A DNA stretch of 64,000 nt from an uncultured Rhodospirillales bacterium (GCA_913060675.1 CAJXUS010000014.1:1-64000); one strand, 5' to 3'. Shown: positions 27,799 to 37,086, counted from the first letter of the stretch. Notes: generated by a model from the letters alone, not told the origin. A program made the numbers and translations.

Positions 27799-28563
27799 GT
27801 GTCGGGTAAAATTCTCAGTTATGTAATGACCACTATTCTTGCAGTTTTTGGCATTTTAGTAGCAATACAATTGGGCACCATCATCATTCATAAGCTTTCG
27901 CCCGGTATCGATGGTCGTGACTGGTTGGCATTTGGGGGATCATTTGTAGGTGCTGGGTTCGCAGCTATTGGTGTTTATTGGGCGACACACCATCAAAGGG
28001 TAGCAGCAAAAAAAGCATTAGAAAAAGCAGAGGCCGCTTTAAAATTTGAACAAGAGAAACATCGACAGGAAGAAAATAAGAAAACTGAAACTGCCTCAAT
28101 AATTATATTTATTGCTTTAGAGAAATTTGATCAGAAGATTAATAAATTCACCAATCCTATTATGAGGTTAGCATTATTTATTGCCACAGAACAAAATAAT
28201 GCTGAACAAGGTACTGAAGATAATCAGGATGATACGCTCAAAATGATATTGGATGATTTAGAGACCGTTATAGAAACCAATACTGATATGGACATAAACG
28301 ATTTAGCAAAATACCTTCCGTATATTCCTCCTGAACTGAAAAACGATATTCTAAAGCTTATTGCTAAAGAACGGGGACTATTGGTGGGGTCTTTCGAACT
28401 ATATACTATGATTAAACAGGTAGTATATCCAATGAGTTACAGCCTAAGTTATCTAAATACAATTGGTGATAAAAACGCCGTAATTTATCTAGAAATAAAC
28501 AATACCGCCAAGAACATCCATGAGATCTCGAGTGCTTTAAGAAAACTTATTTCTACTAAATAA
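27799..28563 (+). CDS. Membrane-anchored coiled-coil accessory protein
   Basis: Two hydrophobic segments (about residues 5-28 and 38-60 from the GTG at 27799) are followed by a charged helical stretch rich in Lys, Glu and Ala (QRVAAKKALEKAEAALKFEQ), then a mostly helical C-terminal domain. I do not recognise a family. The two-helix plus coiled-coil layout resembles the N-terminus of the abortive-infection-like gene at 53,530. A GGGGGA ribosome site supports the GTG at 27799 over the TTG at 27787. It sits between cos and Q, where P2 relatives carry accessory genes. Confidence 0.6.
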   Translation: MSGKILSYVMTTILAVFGILVAIQLGTIIIHKLSPGIDGRDWLAFGGSFVGAGFAAIGVYWATHHQRVAAKKALEKAEAALKFEQEKHRQEENKKTETASIIIFIALEKFDQKINKFTNPIMRLALFIATEQNNAEQGTEDNQDDTLKMILDDLETVIETNTDMDINDLAKYLPYIPPELKNDILKLIAKERGLLVGSFELYTMIKQVVYPMSYSLSYLNTIGDKNAVIYLEINNTAKNIHEISSALRKLISTK

Positions 28564-28835
28564 AATCAGCGGGCCAAAACAGTTGCAATGGTTCTTTGTA
28601 AATTTCATTCTGGATACTAACTACACGGCAAAAATCATTATAAATTGATAATCAGAACTTCACCGACTTTGCTGGTTTGTTTTGTGGCGATCGAGAAGAT
28701 GGTTTGCACGGCTTTGATATCACCATGTTTTCTAAGCTACCGCGATTAAAATTAATTGCCCCCTCTAGTTTTTCAACTTCTCCTTCCCATATTGAATTCG
28801 TAAGTTTTTACAACTACAGGGGGAGCCGTTTTATT

Positions 28836-29111
28836 ATGTCAGACAATAAACCACATCACTTTCTCACTATCGTCCAAACCGTCGTTACCGCTAATTGCAT
28901 CACGCTTAGTGTCGATGATGAAGAAAAGAAACTTCGTCACATATATTCTGCAACTGGTACATTCATCGTTATGGATGAGGCTGTCAGAGCAAGCACGATG
29001 ATTCCAGAAGAAAAGACCGCCGCGGAAGCTGCAAATGAATTTTGCTTCTATATGCTCGATAATCTTCGGGAAGAAGGCGAAGAAGTTCCAACTTGGTTTA
29101 TGCGCCTTTAA
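28836..29111 (+). CDS. Small accessory protein, unknown
   Basis: This 91-residue protein starts at ATG 28836 (MSDNKPHHFLTIVQTV) behind an AGGGGGGAG site; the open frame further upstream is not needed. It is predicted mixed alpha/beta with no motif I recognise, though the pattern (strand, two short strands, then an acidic helix) is reminiscent of small phage or plasmid proteins. The 272 bp before it (28564-28835) show no gene or clear structure. Confidence 0.5.
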   Translation: MSDNKPHHFLTIVQTVVTANCITLSVDDEEKKLRHIYSATGTFIVMDEAVRASTMIPEEKTAAEAANEFCFYMLDNLREEGEEVPTWFMRL

Positions 29112-29236
29112 TCAATGATGAATTGTATTCCCACATAGCACGACTTAACCTGGACTAAGACTGCTAGATTCGCAGCTAAATATCCTACTTACATGAAACT
29201 TATCTTTTCAACATCATTTCTCGATGGAGATCTATT

Positions 29237-29500
29237 TTGGTTAAGAAAAATTCAGAAGTTACGGGAAAAAAGGCTGCTTCTGCAGCAGCTAAGACACTCA
29301 ACAATCCAACAGCGAGTAAAGCTGCTAAATCTGCAGCTGGCTCGGCATTATCACAACGAAAAGCGCCAGCTAAAGTTACATCTGCAAAAGCAGCATCTGC
29401 TGCATCTAAAACACTTCGTACAAAAAGCGCGAGTGTACCTGCAAAAAAAGCAGCAGCCTCAACACTTACTCAACGTCCGAATAAACCTAGGAGAAAATAA
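29237..29500 (+). CDS. Small basic Ala/Lys/Ser-rich tandem-repeat protein
   Basis: This 87-residue highly basic protein starts with TTG after a GGAGA site. It contains two imperfect copies of a unit like ASAAAKTLNNPTASKAAKS followed by AGSALSQR (first copy about residues 12-42, second about 49-80). Proteins with this AKTL..SAAGSALSQ pattern occur widely in bacterial mobile elements but have no known role that I can name. It lies in the cos-Q accessory interval. Composition suggests nucleic-acid binding (inference). Confidence 0.6.
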   Translation: MVKKNSEVTGKKAASAAAKTLNNPTASKAAKSAAGSALSQRKAPAKVTSAKAASAASKTLRTKSASVPAKKAAASTLTQRPNKPRRK

Positions 29501-29527
29501 CAATATTTCTCATCAAAGGAACACAAA

Positions 29528-29659
29528 ATGACTGAAAAGCTAATGCCTCGACCACTACCAAGTAAGAACGTTGGATCTGACCCTAACCATTCAAGAGAAG
29601 GTTCAGTTAACCCATCTAAAAAATCTACCCCTGCTCCGCCTCCTCCGAAGAGGAAGTAG
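29528..29659 (+). CDS. Very short Pro/Lys/Ser-rich protein
   Basis: This 43-residue ORF starts MTEKLMPRPLPSKN and ends STPAPPPPKRK. It has a good AAGGA ribosome site 7 bases before the ATG and lies 27 bp after the preceding basic repeat protein, so the two are probably co-transcribed. Its 3' end overlaps the convergent gene at 29,625 by 35 bp. It is predicted disordered. No family is recognised. Confidence 0.45.
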   Translation: MTEKLMPRPLPSKNVGSDPNHSREGSVNPSKKSTPAPPPPKRK

Positions 29660-30311
29660 AAGGTTTTCTTATATACCTACTTATAGACACCCGTGCTATT
29701 TCGGAAGTAGGGATAAAAGTAAGATGTTCTCGTCCATGATTGTCGAGAACATCATTTTCTATGTCGTATATTTGCTCTTTCCCATCTGGATCAATAATAC
29801 TCGTAATGTAAAGCGCAATATTTCCAGCTTCATCGAGTTCACACGTTGTTTTAGATAACTCATCAGGGAGACTTTGCAGGTCACTCTCAATGTAACTACC
29901 ATCATTCAATCTTACCGATAAATACGACCACTCAAATTGTTCATGGATAAGAGAAGACCAAGTAGATCCTCTAAAATTTTCAGAACTTATTTTTGCTTTT
30001 TGAAGAAGAAAAACTATGAAGTTTTTACCCCACTTCCTCCAAAATATTGCTGATATTACCGGTAGCACAAAGCTGCCAGCTATCGAGAGCCATTTTATGG
30101 AAAGTGGCGAAGTATTTGTTTCAATCAGGAAGGTAAGACTAAGTTCATAGCCAAGCTTGGCAATAACACTGTAGATTAATATGGAGAAGGCAACGTCTAT
30201 ATGCTTATGATTATCTTCAACCCCAGAGCTTGCAATCTTATAAGCTACATATCCAGAAGCAAGTATGACTTGTATTTCGAATGGTAGCTCTAAAGTTTTT
30301 TGATCAAGCAT
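29625..30311 (-). CDS. DUF6338-like membrane protein
   Basis: Starting at ATG 30311 (MLDQKTLELPFEIQV, AGGAT site) it is 228 residues. It has about three hydrophobic segments in the first 100 residues, followed by a soluble domain with RGSTWSSLIHEQFEWSYLSV and a C-terminal region DIENDVLDNHGREHLTFIPTSEI. This order resembles DUF6338 proteins, of unknown function and common on mobile elements. A GTG at 30347 is a possible longer start. It is convergent with the small accessory ORFs. Confidence 0.55.
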   Translation of the reverse strand: MLDQKTLELPFEIQVILASGYVAYKIASSGVEDNHKHIDVAFSILIYSVIAKLGYELSLTFLIETNTSPLSIKWLSIAGSFVLPVISAIFWRKWGKNFIVFLLQKAKISSENFRGSTWSSLIHEQFEWSYLSVRLNDGSYIESDLQSLPDELSKTTCELDEAGNIALYITSIIDPDGKEQIYDIENDVLDNHGREHLTFIPTSEIARVSISRYIRKPSTSSSEEAEQG

Positions 30312-30394
30312 GATAATCCTATCAAAATCAAAGTTGTACACAACCACTACAAAATAGAATTAACAATTATTAGTAGTATGATCAATTCCCCTAT

Positions 30395-31402
30395 CTATTT
30401 CACCTCATCCTTCAGACCCTCGATCGCGTAGTCATCAAAGCTCACGATCTTTTCGCCCATCCAGTCATTCAAAGATTTAAACGCCGTCTGCAGAGGGATC
30501 AGCTCATTGCGGTTGAATACTTTGGCGGCGTCTTTGACGGATCCAAAGCCACCGGTGTTGTTTGGCACGATGCCCATCAATTGCGGCGGTACCCGATGCG
30601 CAGCGAGGACATCGTCCCTGGTCACGTTTTTAACGTTAAGGAATTCGTCTTTTGCCCCGACTTCTGCGATCGGAATGACCTTTAGGCCATCGGGTTTTCC
30701 ACCAGGTGTATTGACCACAAGGTTTTTAAAATTTCCGGGCCCCTTGGCGTTCTTCATCGCGGTTTTAAGGGCTTCGATATCATCCGGGTTTTGCATGGCA
30801 TCGGTTAAATGCAGGATGAAACCAGCATGGGATCCATTTTCATAATATTTGCGCCGAAACAAAGTGGCGCTTTCATTAAGTAGGGCAGAGTTCAAGGCAG
30901 CGAGATAACTCGGCATGCCATATATTTCCTGATTGATATCCGGTTCCATCAAATGGAATATTGATCCCGGTTCAAACTCGTGTTCCCGACCTATTTCATT
31001 CAGATAAAAATATCTGCCTTTGCCAACTCGGGTAAACTTGGCAAGCGGGGGTTTGAGCTGAAACGTGCCGCCGAGACCATTGCGGATACGTTCAAGATAG
31101 GAATTTCCAAAAAACAGATGATCCATCACCATGCGTTTAAAAGATTGCCGCGGTAAATAACGATGACCGCGATAACAACTGGCAATGATATTGGTTTTCA
31201 CTTCCAAGGCTGACTGGTGGTGCGGGTTGGAGTTTTGGGTCTTGGCCAGGCTATCCCAGGAAATCGGCGGTGAATAATATTTGCCGTTAAAAGCGGAGTG
31301 ATAAAAGCCCATCAAATCCCGCCCTTGGAGAACGGGTACCGGATCCCCAAACGAGAAAACGCTTGTTTCTAATACCTGTTTTGTTTTTGCGGATTTACTC
31401 AT
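30395..31402 (-). CDS. Q: Phage portal protein (P2 gpQ)
   Basis: This is a 335-residue PBSX/P2-type portal subunit that forms the dodecameric DNA-entry ring of the head. Characteristic segments are FGDPVPVLQGRDLMGFYHSAFNGKYYSPPIS near the start (first part at residues 17-25), GNSYLERIRN, and RVPPQLMGIVPNNTGGFG near residue 275. It runs leftward, 2 bp after the terminase gene P, as in P2. Length is close to P2 gpQ. Confidence 0.94.
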   Translation of the reverse strand: MSKSAKTKQVLETSVFSFGDPVPVLQGRDLMGFYHSAFNGKYYSPPISWDSLAKTQNSNPHHQSALEVKTNIIASCYRGHRYLPRQSFKRMVMDHLFFGNSYLERIRNGLGGTFQLKPPLAKFTRVGKGRYFYLNEIGREHEFEPGSIFHLMEPDINQEIYGMPSYLAALNSALLNESATLFRRKYYENGSHAGFILHLTDAMQNPDDIEALKTAMKNAKGPGNFKNLVVNTPGGKPDGLKVIPIAEVGAKDEFLNVKNVTRDDVLAAHRVPPQLMGIVPNNTGGFGSVKDAAKVFNRNELIPLQTAFKSLNDWMGEKIVSFDDYAIEGLKDEVK

Positions 31403-31404
31403 CT

Positions 31405-33183
31405 TTATAAAATCTCCATAGAGGATTTGTTGTCGTTGCCCGGCTCATCAATCGCGATGATCCCTTCGGCCTGAAGGGCATGCATGCAAGCCCAGGCAAT
31501 ATCGGCGTGTCCGGTTTCGGAAGTACGGCTGGCCTGGAAGGTGGTTTGTTTTCCCGATGCGGTTGGGGTTTTTCTGATGGTGAGGAAAGCAAGCGCCAGA
31601 TCGGACCATCCGGAATCAAATTCCATCCGTCGCCGGCTAATGATTTGGTTCGCTTTCAGCACCAGCATGTTTTTGACTTCGACCGAATAGGAAACGCCAA
31701 CCGCAAGCGGGAAGAATTTTTTCACCAACTCAAAAACGCCCAGACCGATGGTTGAAGTATCAACACCGATGTGGACCACATTGTATTTTTCAGTAAGCCG
31801 TTTGATGCCGTTGGCTTGGACTTCAAAATCGGTATCGTGCCAGGTTACTTTTTCAAGGCAGCGATATTTTCCACCTTCGACCAATGGCGGTGCGATCACC
31901 ATAACCGCGGCGGCATCTTTGAACCGGCTGGGATCATATCCAATCCAGACCGGGTTATCGCCATATGGCCGGGTGTTAAACTGATCAACGTCCTGCCAAA
32001 CCGACCAGGTATCGACCATGCATTTTTCCAGATCCGCCATTTTGAAAAATGAAACATGATCATCCACAAATTGGCACATATACAGGTTTTGATAATCCTG
32101 CTCGTTGTATTCTTTTTTCAGCGCATCGATGTCGAAAAGATCACATCCGCCTTTTGCGGCATCTTCAATCGTGACGATCTGGCGCCACTGGCCATCTTCA
32201 CAAAGAACGCCATCTTTTAAAGCAGAATGGGAAACATCGATCTCGATCCGATCGGCTTTATTTTTTCCCTTGTTGAAGCTCTCACCACTAAAAAACGGAT
32301 AGGCTTGATGGCCAATTGTTGACGGTGTTGAGAAATATGTCTGGGTCCATTTTTTGTGCGACGCCATGGCAGAAGCGACTTTCTTGAATTCCGCAAACCG
32401 CGGGATCCAGAAATATTCATCCATATAGATATGGCCATGGTAGGACTGTGCTGTTCTGGAATTGGTGCCCAAGAAATAAAGCGTTGCCCCATTCCAAAGC
32501 TTGATCGGATCCCCGCGCAACTCGACGTCACAAATCTCTTTGACCCATTGGGTGATGTAATGTCTGAAAACGTGTGCCTGGGCTTTTGACGCCGACATGA
32601 AAATTTGATTGTCGCCGGATGTAATCGCATCCAAAAAAGCTTCCCTGGCAAAGTACCAGGTCGCGCCGATCTGCCGGGATTTGAGGATATTGCGGATCCG
32701 CTGTTTCTTCCGCGCCTTGTGCCATTTCTTCTGGTACCGGAATAGGTTCTTTTCAAAATCGTCCTTTAGGGCTTGGATCTGCTCTTCGTTTAGGAAGTTG
32801 CCCTTTTCGGGATCCTGTTTCTTTTTGCCCTTATTCCGGTTTTTGACTTTTGGATTTAAATCGGCTTCATTACCGCCATTGGAATATTTCAGGATCCTGG
32901 CGGTGCGCTCTAAAGTTCGGGTGAGTTGATCCAGCTCTTTATAATCGCGATCGCTTTTGTCTTCCTTGGTGATCAGCTGATTAACGCGGATATGGATATT
33001 GGCTTCAACCTGAACAACAACGGTGGCTTCATCCCACTTGTCACGCCGCTTCCAACTATCCACGGTGGGATAGGCCAGATTTAGGGATTTGGAAATTTCC
33101 GTGATGGTGTAACCATTCCAGTACAAGGTTCTGGCGCGGGTTCTGGAATTCAAATCTGTGACGTTGATATCGTTGCTTTTCAT
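31405..33183 (-). CDS. P: Terminase large (ATPase) subunit (P2 gpP)
   Basis: This 592-residue packaging ATPase begins with a helix-turn-helix (about 25-55, NGYTITEISKSLNLAYPTVDSW). The ATPase has a P2-type deviant Walker A (KSRQIGATWYFARE, about 168-181) and Walker B IYMDE. The C-terminal nuclease-like domain opens with IGYDPSRFKDAAAVMVI. It is transcribed leftward from a region shared with O. No ribosome site precedes the ATG, and the predicted start of transcription falls next to it. Confidence 0.95.
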   Translation of the reverse strand: MKSNDINVTDLNSRTRARTLYWNGYTITEISKSLNLAYPTVDSWKRRDKWDEATVVVQVEANIHIRVNQLITKEDKSDRDYKELDQLTRTLERTARILKYSNGGNEADLNPKVKNRNKGKKKQDPEKGNFLNEEQIQALKDDFEKNLFRYQKKWHKARKKQRIRNILKSRQIGATWYFAREAFLDAITSGDNQIFMSASKAQAHVFRHYITQWVKEICDVELRGDPIKLWNGATLYFLGTNSRTAQSYHGHIYMDEYFWIPRFAEFKKVASAMASHKKWTQTYFSTPSTIGHQAYPFFSGESFNKGKNKADRIEIDVSHSALKDGVLCEDGQWRQIVTIEDAAKGGCDLFDIDALKKEYNEQDYQNLYMCQFVDDHVSFFKMADLEKCMVDTWSVWQDVDQFNTRPYGDNPVWIGYDPSRFKDAAAVMVIAPPLVEGGKYRCLEKVTWHDTDFEVQANGIKRLTEKYNVVHIGVDTSTIGLGVFELVKKFFPLAVGVSYSVEVKNMLVLKANQIISRRRMEFDSGWSDLALAFLTIRKTPTASGKQTTFQASRTSETGHADIAWACMHALQAEGIIAIDEPGNDNKSSMEIL

Positions 33184-33226
33184 TTCGATAAGTTAGCCAC
33201 AAGCGAATAACACTACCCGCTTACAG

Positions 33227-33252
33227 GGGTTGGTTTGTCCACAAACCAACCC
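33227..33252. promoter_or_regulatory. Late-promoter operator palindrome (P/O)
   Basis: A perfect 26-bp palindrome with 12-base arms (GGGTTGGTTTGT and its complement) around a CC centre lies between the divergent P and O genes. P2 has its divergent late promoters here, activated by Ogr bound about 55 bp upstream of the transcription start. The centre is 56 bp from the P start codon. The same arms recur in front of V. Binding by the Ogr-like protein at 58.3 kb is inferred. Confidence 0.75.
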
Positions 33253-33340
33253 GCGAACAATTGCTTTTATTCAGCCTTTGCCCCGACCATGGACGAAATC
33301 ATTCGTTTATCGATCCCGCAAATCTTAAGGCTGTCTGAAT

Positions 33341-34153
33341 ATGCTTCGTTCGAAATTCTTCCGAGTTGCTTCCTCTGGTAAAACCGTCGATGGCCGGGAA
33401 ATTACACCCGAACAAATCGACCAGATGGCCGCGTCCTATGATCCGAAAAAATACGGCGCTCGTATCTGGATGGAACACATCCGATCTTATATGCCGGACG
33501 GCATGTTCAAAGCTTACGGCGATGTCGTTGCCCTAAAATCAGAAGCTGGCGAAGATGGCAAACGCGTTCTATTTGCCCAGATCGAACCCACACCGGAGCT
33601 GGTTGAAATCAATCGCAAGGGACAAAAAGTCTTTTCCTCGGTCGAAATACAGCCCAATTTTTCGGACACCAACGAAGCTTACCTGGTCGGGCTGGCCGTA
33701 ACCGATAGCCCAGCCAGCCTGGGCACTGAAATGATCAAGTTCTGCATTGAGAATAAAGCAGACTTTGCCAAAGAGTTAGATCTACCTGATTTAGTAATCG
33801 GCGATAGTATCGAAAATGAAACCCTCGAATTTTCCGAAGAAGAAGCAGAAGAAGACAAACCGACCTTGATGTCCAAGGTGAAAGCCTTGTTTAAATCCAA
33901 AGAAGCCCAAAGCAACCAGGATTTTTCTGATGTTCATGCCGCGGTGATCGAATGCGCCACGGTTGTTTCTGATTTGCAAAAACTCTCTGACACCAAAGCA
34001 TCTGCAACCGATGTTACCGATCTAACAGCCCAGGTCGAAAAACTCTCTGCCCAGATCGAGGATCTAACGAAACTCTCTGGCCAACCTGAGAAAAAGCACC
34101 AAAAACGCCCAGCATCCGACGGAACGGGAAGTCATTCTGTAACCGACTGTTAA
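33341..34153 (+). CDS. O: Capsid scaffold/protease (P2 gpO)
   Basis: This is the scaffolding protein with N-terminal serine protease that shapes the P2 procapsid and cleaves itself and gpN. The N-terminus SKFFRVASSGKTVDGREI, the segment SYDPKKYGARIWMEHIRS and SVEIQPNFSDTNEAYLVGLAVTD align with gpO. The C-terminal third is acidic then helical coiled coil (about 185-255), typical of scaffold regions. It is 270 residues and first gene of the rightward head operon. Confidence 0.94.
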   Translation: MLRSKFFRVASSGKTVDGREITPEQIDQMAASYDPKKYGARIWMEHIRSYMPDGMFKAYGDVVALKSEAGEDGKRVLFAQIEPTPELVEINRKGQKVFSSVEIQPNFSDTNEAYLVGLAVTDSPASLGTEMIKFCIENKADFAKELDLPDLVIGDSIENETLEFSEEEAEEDKPTLMSKVKALFKSKEAQSNQDFSDVHAAVIECATVVSDLQKLSDTKASATDVTDLTAQVEKLSAQIEDLTKLSGQPEKKHQKRPASDGTGSHSVTDC

Positions 34154-34210
34154 ACGACACACCAAAAGAGCCATCGACAAGCGCCTTTTAATTAAATCCG
34201 GACACCCAAG

Positions 34211-35224
34211 ATGAAAAATGAAACCCGCGTTCTCTTTGAGCAATACACCAGCCAGATCGCCCAGATCAACGGTGTGCCAGATGCGACAAAACAATTTGCA
34301 GTCGACCCAACAGTCGAGCAAAAACTTGAACAACGCATCCAGGAACAAGCTGACTTCTTAGGCGAGATCAATATCGTTCCTGTTGATGAGATTACTGGCA
34401 AAAAACTTGGGTTGGGAACATCCGGGCCAATCGCCAGTCGCACCGACACAGCTGTCGAAGATCGTGTTCCGCGTGATATCAGTGATCTGACTGAAGATGA
34501 TTATCTCTGTATGAAAACAGATTTCGACAGCTTTGTTACCTATCTAAAAATTGATCTCTGGGCCAAATTCCCTGAATTTCAAAACATGATGCGTGACAAT
34601 GTAATCAAACAGATTGCACGCGATCGCATGATGATCGGCTTTAACGGCACAAGTTCAGCAGCCAAAACCAACCTCGGCGCCAATCCTTTACTCCAGGATG
34701 TAAACATCGGCTGGTTACAACATATGAGAACCAAATCCGCTGCGCGTGTTCTTACTGGGATCAAAGTCGGCGACCAGGCTGGATCTGACTATAAAAACAT
34801 TGATGCCGCGGTCTTTGATCTTATCGGCGAAGCGATCGATCCTTGGCACCGTGAAAGCACTGGCCTCCAAGTCATTACCGGACGTGATTTACTCCAGGAT
34901 AAATATCTTTCTCTGGTCGACAGTACGAGCGTCCCGACAGAGCGCAAAGCTTTGGAAAGTTTGATTGCTAATAAAAACATCGGCGGTCGCAAAACCAAAG
35001 CGGTGCCTTTCTTCCCATCAAAATCAATCATGGTTACCGACCCGACAAACCTGTCGATCTACTACCAATCAGGATCGCGTCGCCGGACAATCGAAGACAA
35101 TGCCAAACGTGATCGGATCGAAGATTATCAATCGGTCAACGAAGCTTATGTGGTCGAAGAATTGGGCGCCTGCGCCGTCTTTGACGGCATCCTGACACCT
35201 GATGGTGCTGGCGGCTGGGCTTAA
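34211..35224 (+). CDS. N: Major capsid protein (P2 gpN)
   Basis: This is the 337-residue HK97-fold major capsid precursor. MKNETRVLFEQYTSQIAQINGV (start) and QAKADFLGEINIV-like processing-region sequence (here QADFLGEINIVPVDE) match gpN. The late segment SIYYQSGSRRRTIEDNAK and NEAYVVEELG are conserved. It follows O by 57 bp with its own ribosome site. Confidence 0.95.
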   Translation: MKNETRVLFEQYTSQIAQINGVPDATKQFAVDPTVEQKLEQRIQEQADFLGEINIVPVDEITGKKLGLGTSGPIASRTDTAVEDRVPRDISDLTEDDYLCMKTDFDSFVTYLKIDLWAKFPEFQNMMRDNVIKQIARDRMMIGFNGTSSAAKTNLGANPLLQDVNIGWLQHMRTKSAARVLTGIKVGDQAGSDYKNIDAAVFDLIGEAIDPWHRESTGLQVITGRDLLQDKYLSLVDSTSVPTERKALESLIANKNIGGRKTKAVPFFPSKSIMVTDPTNLSIYYQSGSRRRTIEDNAKRDRIEDYQSVNEAYVVEELGACAVFDGILTPDGAGGWA

Positions 35225-35242
35225 TTTTAGGGGGAACATTCT

Positions 35243-36046
35243 ATGAGCATCGCACGAAAACATTTTGAAAAGGTCTCGGCAGCACAAGCCGCCGAGACCG
35301 CCAAGGACAAAGGCGAAACCGTTATCTCCGGTAATGCCGCGGATACGATGTTAGCCAGATTACGTGGTCACGAAGTCATTTTGAAGAACATAAAATCGAC
35401 CCGTGCAAAGATAATCAAAAAACGTGAATTCCTTCCTGAATACGAAGGCTATATCGATGGGATAATCTCAAGCGGTACCGGGCTGCAGGACAACGTTGTC
35501 ACCACGATCATGGTGTGGCGCTTTGATATCTCGGATCTGGTCGGTGGTTTGGAAATTGCCGCCTATGTCCTGGAACATGATCTCAAACTGCCAGAACGTT
35601 TCAGCCGAAATGCGGCCACCATGGTTCTCGAGGTGATTGCAGATCTTTGTGAAGCAACAAAACCCGAGGGCGATCAGGCTAAAAACTTTATTGATGCCCT
35701 GGGCGAAGCTTTCGAGCTAACCGACGGCATGGATATGCCCGACGAAGTTCGCGCCAAGTCCTATAAGCAACTTGGATTTCTACAAGAAGCCGATCACCCA
35801 CAAGCCGCTCTGGATAGCTTAAATGCTGCTTTTGAATTCGATCCCAAAAGCGGTGTGAAAACCAAGATCGGCCAATTGGAGAAACTGTTAAAGCCTGCAG
35901 ATCCACCAAAAGATACAAAACCAGCACCGGCATCGGATTTGAAAACAAAAGAGACCAAAACACCAGGCACGAAAGCAAAGAACACCACCCCGAAGAAGAC
36001 CACGCCGAAGCCCACTGAAACTATCCCCTCTCCCAAGAGAAGGTAA
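35243..36046 (+). CDS. M: Terminase small (endonuclease) subunit (P2 gpM)
   Basis: The small terminase subunit recognises and cuts cos together with gpP. The first roughly 205 residues follow gpM (PEYEGYIDGIISSGTGLQDNVVTTIMVWRFDISD region, about residues 66-98; HPQAALDSLNAAFEFDPKSGVK near 200). The last about 45 residues are a Lys/Pro/Thr-rich tail not needed in P2. The gap of 148 bp to L has only a weak 7-bp inverted repeat. Confidence 0.92.
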   Translation: MSIARKHFEKVSAAQAAETAKDKGETVISGNAADTMLARLRGHEVILKNIKSTRAKIIKKREFLPEYEGYIDGIISSGTGLQDNVVTTIMVWRFDISDLVGGLEIAAYVLEHDLKLPERFSRNAATMVLEVIADLCEATKPEGDQAKNFIDALGEAFELTDGMDMPDEVRAKSYKQLGFLQEADHPQAALDSLNAAFEFDPKSGVKTKIGQLEKLLKPADPPKDTKPAPASDLKTKETKTPGTKAKNTTPKKTTPKPTETIPSPKRR

Positions 36047-36194
36047 ACTTTTCGGAGGCCCTCTTTCTTATGGTCCCTGTTCCAGTTGGTAAAAGAGGTT
36101 CCCCCCGGTGCGACGGCGACAGAAGAAAGGTTTTTCGTGTTAAAGCGAATAACTCGATTTCTGTCCCGTCGCCATTTTTTTGAGCGAGAGATTG

Positions 36195-36659
36195 ATGTCT
36201 TCTTTTGTACCCAACAGTCATTCCGATCCGGCAACGACTGAAACTGTATCCAACGATGGTTTCTTTCCGGATCTTTCCCTGGAAGACTTTAAAAAGCGTA
36301 TGGCCGTGGGCGAGGATACTGCCGTCGACCGGCTGATCGATCTTTTAACCCAGGCTATGATCGAAATTAATCACAGCTTAACCGCTTGGCGCATTGGCCT
36401 GGTGGATTACGTCACTTTGGCCGACGTTCCAACCACGATGTACGGACAGGTTTCAGAAAAAACATATCTCTATCAATCCGCTGTTTATAACCGCGCAAAG
36501 TCACTTCTGATCGAAACCCGTAAAGGGTACGACAGCACAAAATCTGGCCGCGATAAATCTGATCAAATCGAATTACCAACCGATGATTATTACCGCGCAT
36601 CGACCGACGCCATGTCGCGCCTGACGGATCAACCCAGATCAACCATTGAGCTTATCTAA
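36195..36659 (+). CDS. L: Head completion/stabilization protein (P2 gpL)
   Basis: This 154-residue protein from ATG 36195 (MSSFVPNSHSD) caps the filled head before tail joining. GFFPDLSLEDFKKRMAVGEDTAVDRL, AYRVSEKTYLYQSAVYNRAKSLL-like residues (here YGQVSEKTYLYQSAVYNRAK) and the C-terminal DQPRSTIELI match gpL. A TTG at 36180 is a less likely start. It overlaps X by one base. Confidence 0.92.
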   Translation: MSSFVPNSHSDPATTETVSNDGFFPDLSLEDFKKRMAVGEDTAVDRLIDLLTQAMIEINHSLTAWRIGLVDYVTLADVPTTMYGQVSEKTYLYQSAVYNRAKSLLIETRKGYDSTKSGRDKSDQIELPTDDYYRASTDAMSRLTDQPRSTIELI

Positions 36660-36883
36660 TGGCAAATTCTGGATCTGAAATCGAAATTATCAGCCAACAA
36701 AACGACAATATCGACGCGATATGTTTTCGCCATTACGGCACTTCAAGCATGGTCGAGGCGGTTTTAGAACGCAACCGCGGCCTTGCCGATCACGGCACGG
36801 TGTTGCCGATCGGTTTAACAATTATTCTGCCACCTCGGGGGGACGAAAAGGCAGAAAAACAGACAATAAAATTATGGGATTGA
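36659..36883 (+). CDS. X: Tail protein X (LysM-like, P2 gpX)
   Basis: This short 74-residue tail protein has a LysM-like fold: DNIDAICFRHYG, VEAVLERNRGLADHG and LPIGLTIILPP. In P2 gpX is an essential tail protein. It overlaps the L stop (TAATG) and is followed within 3 bp by the holin gene. Confidence 0.92.
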   Translation: MANSGSEIEIISQQNDNIDAICFRHYGTSSMVEAVLERNRGLADHGTVLPIGLTIILPPRGDEKAEKQTIKLWD

Positions 36884-36885
36884 GG

Positions 36886-37086
36886 ATGGATAAAATCTCC
36901 ACAGGTACCGCCTATGCCACAGCTGGCTTTGCGACCGTTTTTGGCTTCACGGTAAACGAGTTTGTTGCCTTTGCTGGCATCGCAATTGCCCTGGCCACCT
37001 TCCTTGGAAATCTCGTTTTTAAATATTTGCACTACAAGTTAGAGAAAGGGAAAACCGATGCCAGATCTAAAAGCCCGGATCGTTAA
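36886..37086 (+). CDS. Holin, HP1-like
   Basis: This 66-residue membrane protein opens with MDKISTGTAYATAGFATVFG and has one to two membrane segments (about 8-50). A charged C-terminal tail (YKLEKGKTDARSKSPDR) follows. The MDK-STG-AY start is typical of HP1-family holins, which permeabilise the inner membrane at lysis. It lies at the P2 Y (holin) position. An ATG at 36874 is an alternative start. It overlaps the lysozyme gene by 29 bp. Confidence 0.75.
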   Translation: MDKISTGTAYATAGFATVFGFTVNEFVAFAGIAIALATFLGNLVFKYLHYKLEKGKTDARSKSPDR

